DNA of 64,000 nucleotides from Sphingomonas sp. SRS2 (GTDB lineage Bacteria; Pseudomonadota; Alphaproteobacteria; Sphingomonadales; Sphingomonadaceae): positions 20,836-84,835 of the forward strand of contig NZ_LARW01000075.1 in assembly GCF_000971055.1 (NCBI RefSeq), in the 5' to 3' direction. Each line of letters opens with the position of its first letter. The stretch's first letter is position 1. Positions 46,480 through 56,113 of the stretch are shown piece after piece. The notes below the pieces were generated by a model that was given only the letters and a program-made list of their open reading frames with translations, ran no database searches and was not told the DNA's origin. A program made the translations under genes and the position numbers.

Positions 46480-47091
46480 ATGGACGTGATCCTGCTCGAA
46501 CGCGTTGAAAAGCTGGGCCAGATCGGCGACGTCGTCTCGGTCAAGGCCGGCTTCGCGCGCAACTATCTGCTGCCGCGCAAGAAGGCGCTCCGCGCCAACG
46601 AAGCCAATAAGAAGGTCTTCGAGGCAAACCGCGCCACGATCGAATCCGACAACGCCAACCGCCGCGTCAACGCGGAAAGCGAAGCCGGCAGCCTCGATGG
46701 CAAGTCGATCATCCTGATCCGTCAGGCGTCGAACACCGGCCAGCTTTACGGTTCGGTTTCGACCCGTGACGTCGCCGACGCACTCGCCGAGGACGGCATC
46801 AAGGTCGCCAAGTCGGCGATCGTTCTCAGCCGCCCGATCAAGACGATCGGCGTGCATGAGGTAAAGGTCGTCCTTCACGCCGAAGTCAGCCGCATCATCA
46901 CCGTCAACGTCGCCCGCTCGCCCGAAGAGGCCGAGCTGCAGTCGCAGGGCGTCGATGTCATGGCCTCGATGTTCGAGCGTGACGAAGCCGGCTTCACCGA
47001 GGACTATGATCCCAACGCCGAACCCGGCGAGATCGCCACGGATCTGCTCGAAGAGCAGCCAGCCGGGGAAGCTTCGGCCGACGAGGCCTGA
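46480..47091 (+). CDS. rplI: 50S ribosomal protein L9
   Basis: A 203-residue L9. The N-terminal RNA-binding domain has [34 protein letters not shown] (described by its motifs GQIGDVV and ARNYLLP), then a long helix and a C-terminal domain. An acidic extension of about 50 residues ([13 protein letters not shown]...) goes beyond the E. coli length of 149 and is usual in alphaproteobacteria. Followed by a terminator. Confidence 0.96.
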   Translation: MDVILLERVEKLGQIGDVVSVKAGFARNYLLPRKKALRANEANKKVFEANRATIESDNANRRVNAESEAGSLDGKSIILIRQASNTGQLYGSVSTRDVADALAEDGIKVAKSAIVLSRPIKTIGVHEVKVVLHAEVSRIITVNVARSPEEAELQSQGVDVMASMFERDEAGFTEDYDPNAEPGEIATDLLEEQPAGEASADEA

Positions 47092-47110
47092 GGCTTTAGC
47101 CAGACCAGAA

Positions 47111-47145
47111 AAAAGGCCGTCCGGAGCGATCCGGGCGGCCTTTTT
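47111..47145 (+). terminator. Rho-independent terminator of the rpsF-rpsR-rplI operon
   Basis: Stem GGCCGTCCGG (47115-47124) and CCGGGCGGCC (47131-47140) with one wobble pair, a six-base loop and five T after it. An A-run before it could serve the opposing globin gene too. Confidence 0.92.
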
Positions 47146-47189
47146 CTATTTGAGCCCTCTTCCCGCTGTCACGGGAAAGTGAAAAGCCG

Positions 47190-47633
47190 TTACGCCGCTG
47201 CCCGATACTTCGTCTGCTCGACGCCGATAAGGATGTCCGCGAGCATCCAATAGGCCTCGCCCCAGGCATTGAGCACTTCCTCGTTAACCGCGTCGCCCAG
47301 CACATCCTTTATCGCGGGTAGCAGCGCGGCGGCCACGGCGGGATAATGTTCGGGCTTCACGCCGGTCTCGACATGCCGCGCCGCCATCCGTTCGACCGCC
47401 TGGGAGAGCGCACCGAGATTGTCCACATTCTTCGCAAAGGCGAGGATCGCGCCGGCGAGCCGCTTGGGCTGCTCGCCCGATTCCTGTGCGGCCTGATCGA
47501 ACAGCGCCTTGATCTCCGGATCGACGAACAGGCGCTCGTACATGCGGGTCGTAATCGCGACACCATGTTGCTGGAGCGCGGGCGCGGTCGACTTCACGAT
47601 GGCGATGGTCTCGGGCGAAAGCTGCTTGGTCAT
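47190..47633 (-). CDS. Single-domain globin of the flavohemoglobin type
   Basis: A 147-residue globin that matches the N-terminal domain of Hmp, with no reductase domain. Key residues are visible: B10 Tyr32 in MYERLF, E7 Gln55 in GEQPKR, and the proximal His87 in ARHVETGVKPEHY. Such proteins bind oxygen and turn nitric oxide into nitrate, needing an outside reductase. It is divergent from an NsrR-like regulator, with two operator-like palindromes in the 94-base gap. A GGAG site lies six bases before the ATG. Confidence 0.88.
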   Translation of the reverse strand: MTKQLSPETIAIVKSTAPALQQHGVAITTRMYERLFVDPEIKALFDQAAQESGEQPKRLAGAILAFAKNVDNLGALSQAVERMAARHVETGVKPEHYPAVAAALLPAIKDVLGDAVNEEVLNAWGEAYWMLADILIGVEQTKYRAAA

Positions 47634-47646
47634 GACGACTCCGTAG

Positions 47647-47669
47647 AAGATGCATTACAGATACATCTA
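47647..47669. promoter_or_regulatory. NsrR-like operator, site 1
   Basis: A 23-base imperfect palindrome starting AAGATGCATT and ending ATACATCTA. It agrees with the known E. coli NsrR consensus (two AAGATG[CT]ATTT half sites as an inverted repeat around one base) at about 20 of 23 positions. It lies 14 bases before the globin start. Confidence 0.7.
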
Positions 47670-47683
47670 TATAGAGTCGTTTA

Positions 47684-47706
47684 AAGATGCAATTCGAATC
47701 CATCTT
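47684..47706. promoter_or_regulatory. NsrR-like operator, site 2
   Basis: A second 23-base NsrR-like palindrome, AAGATGCAATT through CCATCTT, extended to perfect 10-base arms TTTAAAGATG and CATCTTTAAA (47680-47689, 47701-47710). It is centred 37 bases from site 1. A minus-strand TTGCAT inside it and TATAGA beyond could be the globin promoter. Confidence 0.7.
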
Positions 47707-47727
47707 TAAATCGAGCTATCAGATGCC

Positions 47728-48153
47728 ATGCGCCTTTCCCGCCATACCGATTATGCGCTGCGCACGCTGATCCATCTTGCGGCCCGCCCAGACCGGCTCG
47801 CGTCGATCGCCGAAATCGCGCGCGCCTATTCGATCTCCGAAAATCATCTGATGAAGGTGGTCCATATGCTGGGCCGCGCCGGCTTTATCCGGACGGTGCG
47901 GGGCCGCGGCGGCGGCATCGCGCTCGCCCGCGCGCCGGAAGAAATCGGCGTCGGCGCGGTCGTGCGCCATGGCGAGCCCGACCTAAACCTAGCCGATTGC
48001 GATGCCTGTGTGATCGCGCCCGCCTGTGGGCTCAACGGCGTGCTTGGTGAGGCGCTGGCGGCTTTCCTCGCGGTGCTCGATCGCTACACGCTGGCGGATA
48101 TCAGCCGTCAGCGCGTCGATCTGGCCGCACTGCTGGGTTTCGAACCTGCCTGA
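47728..48153 (+). CDS. nsrR: NsrR-like Rrf2 family regulator
   Basis: A 141-residue Rrf2 protein. The winged helix (DYALRTLIHLA, ISENHLMKVVHMLGRAGFIRTVRGRGGG) is followed by three Cys (91, 94 and 100) in CDACVIAPAC, which can ligate an iron-sulfur cluster, and the FLAVLDRYTLADI tail typical of NsrR. NsrR senses nitric oxide through the cluster and represses detoxification genes. Divergence from the globin gene and the paired operators support this identity. Confidence 0.85.
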   Translation: MRLSRHTDYALRTLIHLAARPDRLASIAEIARAYSISENHLMKVVHMLGRAGFIRTVRGRGGGIALARAPEEIGVGAVVRHGEPDLNLADCDACVIAPACGLNGVLGEALAAFLAVLDRYTLADISRQRVDLAALLGFEPA

Positions 48154-48157
48154 CGGT

Positions 48158-48952
48158 TCAGAGGGCGCGGTGCCCCATCGGACCATGCCCCTGTCCCAAC
48201 CCCGGCGCGGCGAGCAACGCCGCACGGACGAAATCGCGGGCGCGACCGATCGCATCGGGTAACGACATGCCCTGGGCAAGGCCCGTCGCGATACCACTGG
48301 CGAGCGTGCAACCGGTACCATGATCGTGAATGGTGTCGATCCTGCCGCCTTCCCAGCTGACAGCCGCCTCGCCGCGCCGAAAGAGGGTGTCGCGCAATAA
48401 CTGATCGGTCGAGGTAGCCCCAGTCGCCAATATGGCGCCATTGCCCGTGCCGGCGAGCAAGTGACTCGCCGCCGCCGCGATCTCCTCCTCGGTCGTCGGG
48501 GCCCCACCGCTCAATGCGCCAAGCTCATCCAAATTGGGGGTCGACACCGTCGCCCGCCGCAGCAGCCGTCCAAAGGCCGCGATCGTCGCGTCGTCGGCGA
48601 GGCGGCTACCGCTCGTCGCGATCATCACCGGATCGAAGACGACCGGCACCGCAGCGAGATCGGCGAGGGCGAGCCGGTCGGCCACCGCCTCGACGATCGC
48701 TGACGACCCGATCATGCCGATCTTGATCGCATCGACGCCGATGTCGGACACCACAGCATCGATCTGGGCGATCACCATTTCGGCTGGAATGGGGTGAACG
48801 CCGGTGACGCCCAGCGTGTTCTGCGCGGTGATCGCGGTGATCGCGGTCATCGCATGGCCGCCGAGCAATGTGACCGTCTTGATGTCGGCCTGAATGCCCG
48901 CGCCGCCGCCCGAGTCCGAGCCGGCGATGATCAGCACGCGCGCGATGGTCAC
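48158..48952 (-). CDS. thiD: Hydroxymethylpyrimidine/phosphomethylpyrimidine kinase
   Basis: A 264-residue ribokinase-fold enzyme. It has IAGSDSGGGAGIQADIKT at the substrate site, TAITAQNTLGV, DAIKIGMIGS, and the GTGCTLASGIA anion hole with the catalytic Cys/Asp region. It makes HMP-PP for thiamine synthesis. It converges on nsrR with only four bases between stops. No TPP riboswitch is visible upstream. Confidence 0.93.
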   Translation of the reverse strand: MTIARVLIIAGSDSGGGAGIQADIKTVTLLGGHAMTAITAITAQNTLGVTGVHPIPAEMVIAQIDAVVSDIGVDAIKIGMIGSSAIVEAVADRLALADLAAVPVVFDPVMIATSGSRLADDATIAAFGRLLRRATVSTPNLDELGALSGGAPTTEEEIAAAASHLLAGTGNGAILATGATSTDQLLRDTLFRRGEAAVSWEGGRIDTIHDHGTGCTLASGIATGLAQGMSLPDAIGRARDFVRAALLAAPGLGQGHGPMGHRAL

Positions 48953-48962
48953 GAAGCCTTCC

Positions 48963-50300
<1,338 letters not shown>

Positions 50301-50370
50301 CAAAAAGCCCCCAACGAAATCGGATCGCTAGATGCGCCGATTTTCGCCGGGCCTCAAGCCCCGCCATCGC

Positions 50371-50495
50371 CGTCGCCCCGGCGGAGGCCGGGGCCGCCAG
50401 CGGCGAGGACGGTGTATCCTTCATGGCGGCCCCGGGCGATGCCCGTCCTCGGGCTGGCTAAGCCAGACCCGGGGGCCGGGGCTACGCGATCGTCA
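50371..50495. repeat. Compound palindromic intergenic repeat
   Basis: The first 29 bases (50371-50399) match the left arm at 7681-7709 except for one base. A partial inverse arm (GGCGGCCCCGG at about 50425) and another inverted GGCCGGGGC segment near 50473 follow, so several stems are possible. It fills the gap between the glmM promoter side and the amidohydrolase stop. Confidence 0.75.
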
Positions 50496-51791
50496 ACGCT
50501 CATAGGCCTTGGGCAGCGCCTTCTCGACCGGATCGAGATAGCGATCACGCAGCTTGGTCTGACGGCTCGTCATCGGCTGGGAAACACCATCGATGAAAAT
50601 CGCCTCCGGCGCCGATGCCAGTTCGAGGGGATCGCCGTCCCAGATCACGACATCGGCGCGGCGGCCAGGCCGCAACGACCCGAGTTCGCCATCCATGCCG
50701 ATCGCGGCGGCCGGCTTCGACGTGATCGTCGCAAAGGCCGCGCCCCAGTCGAGCCCCTGCGCACCCGGCACCTTCGTCAGCGCGACGAGGTTGCCGGCAT
50801 ATTGCGCGAGGTAGGACTCATAAGGTCCTTCCGAGATATCGGCATTGGAGATCGCTACCGTGACACCCGCGCGGGTCAGTCGCCCGACATTCGACTGGGT
50901 GGCGGCGAGCATCTCGAACTTCTCGGGCAGATCGACCAGCGCCGCGGCAATCACCGGCACGCGCGCGGCGGCGATCTGGTCGGCGATCATCCAGCCCTCG
51001 GTCGCGCCGACCAGCACGAGCTTCAGCGCCGGATATTGCGCCTTGAGCGCGAGAACCGCCTTAATGTCGGTGACGCGCTCGACATGCGCGAGCAACGGGA
51101 TCGCGCCGCGGATCACCGGGGCCAACGCCTCGGCATCCTGGCGGGTGATCAGCGAATCCTTGCCCGCGATCTCGATCGCCGCCGGGTTGGCCGCCGCCGC
51201 CAGCGCCGTGCGCAGCAGGACATGCGCCGCCGGGCGGCTGCCGCCCCCCGGCCCCGCCCCGTCCTCGCCCAGTTCGACGAACTGGAAGGCGCGCGGGCGC
51301 GTTACCGGATCATAGTCCGCCCCCAGGTCGATCACCGCGCCCTGCCCCGCGAACATCGTGTTGCCGGTTCCGGGCATCACGAAGGCGCGGGTGACGCCGG
51401 CCGAGCGTTCGGTGGCGATGCGCTGGCCGGTCGGGTTGATCGCGGGCGCGATATCGATCGCCGCCGAGAAAGGCGACTTGTCGGCCGAAGCATCGTTGGT
51501 TTCCGACAGGCCATAGCCATCGAGGATACCCAGCGTGCTGACCGCCGCGATGATGCCGGGCGAAACCCATTTGCCGCTGGCATCGATCACTTTCGCGCCA
51601 GCCGGAACCGCGACGCCCGCGCCCGCGCCGACGACGCGGCCGTTGGCGATGACGACGGTGCCGCCCCGGATCGGCGCGGAGCCATCGCCGATCGCGACCG
51701 TGCCGCCGGTGATGGCGATAGTCTCGGCCCAAAGAGGACTGGCGTGCGGAGCCACGATCAGAGCAGCGGCAGCCAGAAGGAGATGCTTCAT
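50493..51791 (-). CDS. Amidohydrolase-like exported protein without the HxH metal motif
   Basis: A 432-residue protein with a signal peptide (cleavage after LWA near residue 22) and the amidohydrolase frame: IAITGGTVAIGDG at the start and LGSLRPGRRADVVIWDGDP near the end. At the place where relatives have PGxIDxHxH it reads SPGIIAAVSTLGI, so the first two metal-binding His are missing; a late HVERVTD remains. It may be inactive, use one metal, or serve as a partner of the intact amidohydrolase, whose stop overlaps its start by 4 bases. Confidence 0.82.
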   Translation of the reverse strand: MKHLLLAAAALIVAPHASPLWAETIAITGGTVAIGDGSAPIRGGTVVIANGRVVGAGAGVAVPAGAKVIDASGKWVSPGIIAAVSTLGILDGYGLSETNDASADKSPFSAAIDIAPAINPTGQRIATERSAGVTRAFVMPGTGNTMFAGQGAVIDLGADYDPVTRPRAFQFVELGEDGAGPGGGSRPAAHVLLRTALAAAANPAAIEIAGKDSLITRQDAEALAPVIRGAIPLLAHVERVTDIKAVLALKAQYPALKLVLVGATEGWMIADQIAAARVPVIAAALVDLPEKFEMLAATQSNVGRLTRAGVTVAISNADISEGPYESYLAQYAGNLVALTKVPGAQGLDWGAAFATITSKPAAAIGMDGELGSLRPGRRADVVIWDGDPLELASAPEAIFIDGVSQPMTSRQTKLRDRYLDPVEKALPKAYER

Positions 51792-53203
51792 TTCACATCT
51801 CCCTCACCGGGCTGGCCCAGCTCGAAGTCGCTGACCGGCCGGAGCCTCGGATTGTTGACGTCATAGAGCATCGCCCCATCGACCCAGACCTTTTCGGGCC
51901 GCGTGTAGACACTGAATGGATTGCCGTTCCACAGCACGACATCGCCCATCTTGCCGGGCCTCAGGCTGCCGGTCCGGTCGGCGATGCCCAGCGCGCGAGC
52001 CGGGTTGATCGCGAGCCAGGTCCAGGCGAGCTCGTCGGGGATGGCGATACCCGCGCGCCGCGCGGCAGCGACGCCCTTAGCCACTTCCTGGTTCAGCCGC
52101 TGGATGCCGTTCTGATCATCGGAATGGATCATCACGCAGGCGCCCGCCTGCTGGAGAATCGCAAGATTCTCGGGAATGCCGTCGTAGCTTTCCATCTTGA
52201 ATCCATACCAATCGGCCCAGACCGCGGCGCAGGCGCCATTGGCCTTGAGCAGGTCGGCGATCTTGTAGGCCTCGACCGCGTGATGGAAGGCGGTGACGCG
52301 GTAACCGAACTCCTTCGCCATATCGAGGACGATCGCCATCTCGTCGGCGCGGTAGCAATGGTTGTGGACGAGGATGTCGCCGCTCAGCACGCCTGAGAGC
52401 GTCTCCATCGCGACATCGCGCGCGGGCGGCTCGCCGCCCTTTTCCTCATATTTGTCCCATTTGCGGCGATAATCGGCGGCCTTCATCCATGTCTGCCGAT
52501 CCAGCGCGACGTTGCCCATGCGGGTCGATGGCTGGCGGTTCTTGCCGCCATAGACACGCTTCGGGTTTTCGCCGCAGGCCATCTTCAGCCCATAAGGCGC
52601 ACCGGGAAATTTCATGCCCTGCACGGTGCGCGCATAAACATTCTTCAGCGTCACCGAACGGCCACCGAACAGATTGGCCGACCCCGGCAGGATCTGCAGC
52701 GTCGTCACGCCGCCATTGGCGAGCGCGCGGCTGAAGCCAGGATCCTGCGGCCAGACGCTATGTTCCGCCCAGACGTCCGCCGTGACGGGTGCGGTCGCCT
52801 CATTCCCGTCCGACAGCGACTTCACCTGGGGCGAGGGATAGTCGCCGAGATGGCTGTGCACGTCGATGACGCCGGGCGTCACCCATTTGCCTTTGCCGTC
52901 GATCAGCGCCGCGCCCTTCGGCACGGCAAGATCGGAGCCGCCGACGCCGACGATCTTGCCGTCGGCGAGCAGGACGGTCCCATTTTCGATCCGCCCGCCC
53001 TCGCCATCATAGACGGTCGCACCGACGATAGCGGTGCGCACGCCCGGATAGGTGCGGTAGGTCGAGGGATAGGGATCGCGGTCGAAGCCCTTGCCCTTGC
53101 CGGGGGCGGCGTTGTCCGCAGAGGCCGACTTGGGCGCGGCCCCGCCGGTGCAGGCGCTGAGAACCAGCGCCAGCGCGATGCTGAGCTTGAGCTTACTGGA
53201 CAC
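51788..53203 (-). CDS. Amidohydrolase lipoprotein
   Basis: A 471-residue predicted lipoprotein. The N terminus SSKLKLSIALALVLSAC has a lipobox ending LSAC. The catalytic domain keeps TPGVIDVHSHLGDY, ILVHNHCYRADE, VTAFHHAVEAYK and MIHSDDQNG, which supply the metal and acid/base residues, and ends with GSLRPGKMGDVVLWNGNP. The start is probably GTG at 53203, overlapping the POT transporter stop by 11 bases. Gene order suggests it acts on peptides or cyclic amides before or after uptake. Confidence 0.85.
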   Translation of the reverse strand: MSSKLKLSIALALVLSACTGGAAPKSASADNAAPGKGKGFDRDPYPSTYRTYPGVRTAIVGATVYDGEGGRIENGTVLLADGKIVGVGGSDLAVPKGAALIDGKGKWVTPGVIDVHSHLGDYPSPQVKSLSDGNEATAPVTADVWAEHSVWPQDPGFSRALANGGVTTLQILPGSANLFGGRSVTLKNVYARTVQGMKFPGAPYGLKMACGENPKRVYGGKNRQPSTRMGNVALDRQTWMKAADYRRKWDKYEEKGGEPPARDVAMETLSGVLSGDILVHNHCYRADEMAIVLDMAKEFGYRVTAFHHAVEAYKIADLLKANGACAAVWADWYGFKMESYDGIPENLAILQQAGACVMIHSDDQNGIQRLNQEVAKGVAAARRAGIAIPDELAWTWLAINPARALGIADRTGSLRPGKMGDVVLWNGNPFSVYTRPEKVWVDGAMLYDVNNPRLRPVSDFELGQPGEGDVK

Positions 53204-54974
53204 CGTGCATGAACCTCTTGATGAGCGGTGAAACGAACAACAGCACCACGGCGATACCGATCGAGATGAAGCCGATCGTCTCGAAGACGGCGGCATAGGT
53301 TTCCAGGCTGACCTTGAGGTTCGTCACCTGTCCGCCAACGGTCTCGACGCTGGCGAATTGCGCGACGACGCCGGCGACATATTGCGCGCAGCTGATCGAC
53401 AGGAACCACAGGCCCATCATCAGGCCGACCACGCGCACGATCGACAGCTTCGTGATCATCGAGAGCCCGACCGGCGAGATGCACAGTTCGGCCATCGAAT
53501 GGATCAGGTAGAGCAGCGCGAGCCACCAGAGCGCCACCTTGAAGTCCGGCCCGGCATAGGCCGTGCCCCACACCAGCGCCAGGAAGCCGAGGCCGACGCC
53601 CGCCAGTGCGATCGCGAACTTGATGGGAATAGAGGGCTCGATTCCCCGCCGACCCAGCGCGTTCCACATGATCGAGGTCAGCGGGGCCAGCACGACGATG
53701 AAGAAGGCGTTGAAGAACTGCGTCTGCCCCGCGCTCATCTTCCAGTCGCCGATGACCGTCAGGTCGGTATTGCGGTCGGCGAACAAGGTCAGCGAGGAGC
53801 CCGCCTGTTCGAACAGCGTCCAGAAGACGACGTTGAAGATGATCAGCACGATCGCCGCGACCATCATCTGGAACTCGACCTTGTTGCCCACCTTATAAGC
53901 CCAGATCGGGATGCCGATCACCGACAGCAGGAAGGTGAAGAACAGCACCTTGCCCATGATCGGCAGCGCCAGCAGATAGCCAACGATACCGCTCCCCGCG
54001 GCGGCGGGCGCGGAGGTCATCAGGTTCATGAACAGGAACCAGCCGACCGGGATCGCGGCGAGCGCACCGATATAGATCAGCAGTGAGCGGTCCTTCGTCT
54101 GGCCGGGGGGCGGATCGCCATAGCCTTCGAGCTTCTCGCCCGCGAACTGGATCAGCGCCCAGCTGATCATCATGCCGATCGCCGCGAGCCCGAAGCCAGC
54201 CCACCAGCCGAGCGCGACCGCCAGAAATGGGCAGAGTATCTGCGAAAAGAGCGAACCGAGGTTGATGCCCATGTAGAATATGGTGAAGCCGGCGTCGCGA
54301 CGGCGATCGCCCTGTTCGTAGAGCGTGCCGACGATCGTCGAGATGTTCGGCTTGAAGAAGCCGTTGCCGATCGTGACCATCGCCAGCGCGACGAGCATCA
54401 GCCCGGTATAGAAATCGCTGCGGTCCGCGTCTGACGTGAAGCCGCCCTTGGGAATGTCACGCGCGACGGCGCCGTCGGGCGCGACGAGATGGACCGAGCC
54501 GTCCTCCTGCCCCTTGATCGCCAGCTTCTGCGCGCCATCGATGACATATTGCTGCTTGGCGTCATCGATCACGACTTCGTAGCGGGTGCCGTCGACCATC
54601 GCATAGGGCTTGGCGGTGGGACCGCCGAAGCAGAGCACCAGATAGCCGAGCGACATCAGGATCGCGCCGAACTTCACCGACTTCTTCGAACCCAGATAGC
54701 GGTCGGCAAGCAGGCCACCGATCAGCGGCGTGAGATAGACCAGCGCGGTGAATCCGCCATAGAGGCCGTTGGTGGTCTGGTCGCTGAACAGGAAATGCTG
54801 GGTCAGGTAGAGCGTCAGGAGCGCCCGCATCCCGTAATAGCCGAAGCGTTCCATCGCCTCGGTCGAGAAGAGCCGGGCCAGCTGCCGGGGATGTCCGAAC
54901 CATGTGTCGCCATCGGATCGGCTGATATGGGGTGAACCGGGCTTGGTTGTCGCGTCAGCGTCGGGATTGACCAT
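53193..54974 (-). CDS. POT/PTR family peptide MFS transporter
   Basis: A 593-residue membrane protein with about 14 helices. The POT signature is clear: the proton-coupling TEAMERFGYYGMRALL at the first helix, GGLLADRYLGSKKS after helix 2, and FTIFYMGINLGSLFSQIL in helix 4-5. A soluble insert follows helix 4 (about 125-180). It imports di- or tripeptides with protons. It is the first gene of a unit with the two amidohydrolases. Confidence 0.92.
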   Translation of the reverse strand: MVNPDADATTKPGSPHISRSDGDTWFGHPRQLARLFSTEAMERFGYYGMRALLTLYLTQHFLFSDQTTNGLYGGFTALVYLTPLIGGLLADRYLGSKKSVKFGAILMSLGYLVLCFGGPTAKPYAMVDGTRYEVVIDDAKQQYVIDGAQKLAIKGQEDGSVHLVAPDGAVARDIPKGGFTSDADRSDFYTGLMLVALAMVTIGNGFFKPNISTIVGTLYEQGDRRRDAGFTIFYMGINLGSLFSQILCPFLAVALGWWAGFGLAAIGMMISWALIQFAGEKLEGYGDPPPGQTKDRSLLIYIGALAAIPVGWFLFMNLMTSAPAAAGSGIVGYLLALPIMGKVLFFTFLLSVIGIPIWAYKVGNKVEFQMMVAAIVLIIFNVVFWTLFEQAGSSLTLFADRNTDLTVIGDWKMSAGQTQFFNAFFIVVLAPLTSIMWNALGRRGIEPSIPIKFAIALAGVGLGFLALVWGTAYAGPDFKVALWWLALLYLIHSMAELCISPVGLSMITKLSIVRVVGLMMGLWFLSISCAQYVAGVVAQFASVETVGGQVTNLKVSLETYAAVFETIGFISIGIAVVLLFVSPLIKRFMHGVQ

Positions 54975-55102
54975 GAAGTTCTTTCTGTTCTGCGTTCTAT
55001 GGCAGGCGGCGCTCCCCCAAGCGCCCGTGCCTTCATGGATGTAAAGAGTAGCGTCGAATCCGGCTCTGTGAAGCCGGTTATTGTTCGGCTAAGGAGCCGC
55101 CC

Positions 55103-55684
55103 ATGTTCAACGATCTCTCCTCGACAGCTGCCCTGCTGGCCACCCGCCGTTCGGGCAAGCCGCGCGACATGATCGCGCCGGGCCCCGACGCCGCGCAACT
55201 GCGCCGGATATTGGAGGCCGCGATGCGTGTGCCCGATCATGGTAAGCTTGCGCCCTGGCGCTTCGTGATCATCGAAAACGACCGCCGCACAGCCTTCGCG
55301 GACCTGCTCAAGGACGCCTACCGCGCCGACAAGGCGGGTGCGGGCCGGCTCGAACTCGATGCGATGGATCAGTTCGCGCGGCAGGCGCCAATATTGGTCG
55401 CGGTGCTGTCCACCCCGGTCGAGAATAGTAAGATCCCCGTCTGGGAACAACAGCTGTCGGCGGGTGCGGCCTGCATGAACCTGCTGGTCGCGACCCATGC
55501 CGAAGGCTTCGTCGGCAGCTGGCTGACCGGCTGGCCGACCTATAACGCCGCGGTTCTGGCGTCGCTGGGCGGCGCGCCGCAGGACCGGATCGCCGGCTTT
55601 CTGTTCCTCGGTTCGCCGTCACGCGAACTCGAGGAGCGCCCGCGCCCGGCCTATGAAGCTGTCGTTTCGACGTGGAAAGGCTGA
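55103..55684 (+). CDS. Nitroreductase family protein (YdjA-like)
   Basis: A 193-residue FMN enzyme. It has RRSGKPRDMIAPGPDAAQL and the MRVPDHGKLAPWRF segment of the minimal YdjA-type nitroreductases, and late AGACMNLLVATHAEGFVGSWLTGWP. It would reduce nitro compounds or quinones with NAD(P)H; the true substrate is unknown. Divergent from the POT transporter. Confidence 0.88.
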   Translation: MFNDLSSTAALLATRRSGKPRDMIAPGPDAAQLRRILEAAMRVPDHGKLAPWRFVIIENDRRTAFADLLKDAYRADKAGAGRLELDAMDQFARQAPILVAVLSTPVENSKIPVWEQQLSAGAACMNLLVATHAEGFVGSWLTGWPTYNAAVLASLGGAPQDRIAGFLFLGSPSRELEERPRPAYEAVVSTWKG

Positions 55685-55703
55685 TTGCCATTGACGCGCC
55701 ATG

Positions 55704-55717
55704 CTGTGTTAGCACAG
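55704..55717. promoter_or_regulatory. Candidate GntR operator
   Basis: CTGTG-TTAG-CACAG, an inverted repeat with 5-base arms, ends nine bases before the GntR gene start. It could be an autoregulatory site. Confidence 0.4.
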
Positions 55718-55726
55718 TGTGACGCC

Positions 55727-56074
55727 ATGAGCAGCCAGGATCGCCCCGTCTATCTCCGCCTTCGCGACATCATCGCCGAATCGATTCTCGATGGCACCTA
55801 TGGCGATGGCGACGCCCTGCCTTCGGTGCGCGCCTTCGCCGCGCAGCATGGCGCCAATCCGCTGACGGCGGCCAAGGCCTATCAGGGTTTTCAGGACGAA
55901 GGCTTCGTCTCGGTGAAGCGCGGCGTCGGTATGTTCGTCGCCGAGGGCGCCACTACCCGGTTGCGCCGCGACGCCCGCGAGAGTTTCCTGCGCGAGGAAT
56001 GGCCGCGCGTTGTGCGCAGCATGCGCCGGCTGAAGATCGATCCGGCCGATCTGCTCGAGCGCGTCGACAGCTGA
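55727..56074 (+). CDS. Short GntR-family regulator (YtrA-like)
   Basis: A 115-residue regulator: the GntR winged helix (PVYLRLRDIIAESILDG, LPSVRAFAAQHGANPLTAAKAYQGFQDEGFV) plus a short helical tail of about 40 residues and no ligand domain. This is the YtrA size class, members of which usually control adjacent ABC transporter genes; none is here. The ATG at 55727 is chosen by the conserved start. Confidence 0.87.
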   Translation: MSSQDRPVYLRLRDIIAESILDGTYGDGDALPSVRAFAAQHGANPLTAAKAYQGFQDEGFVSVKRGVGMFVAEGATTRLRRDARESFLREEWPRVVRSMRRLKIDPADLLERVDS

Positions 56075-56113
56075 TCCTTGCCCTTCGCCGCCGCGCGCTA
56101 TAGCGGCGCGGAC

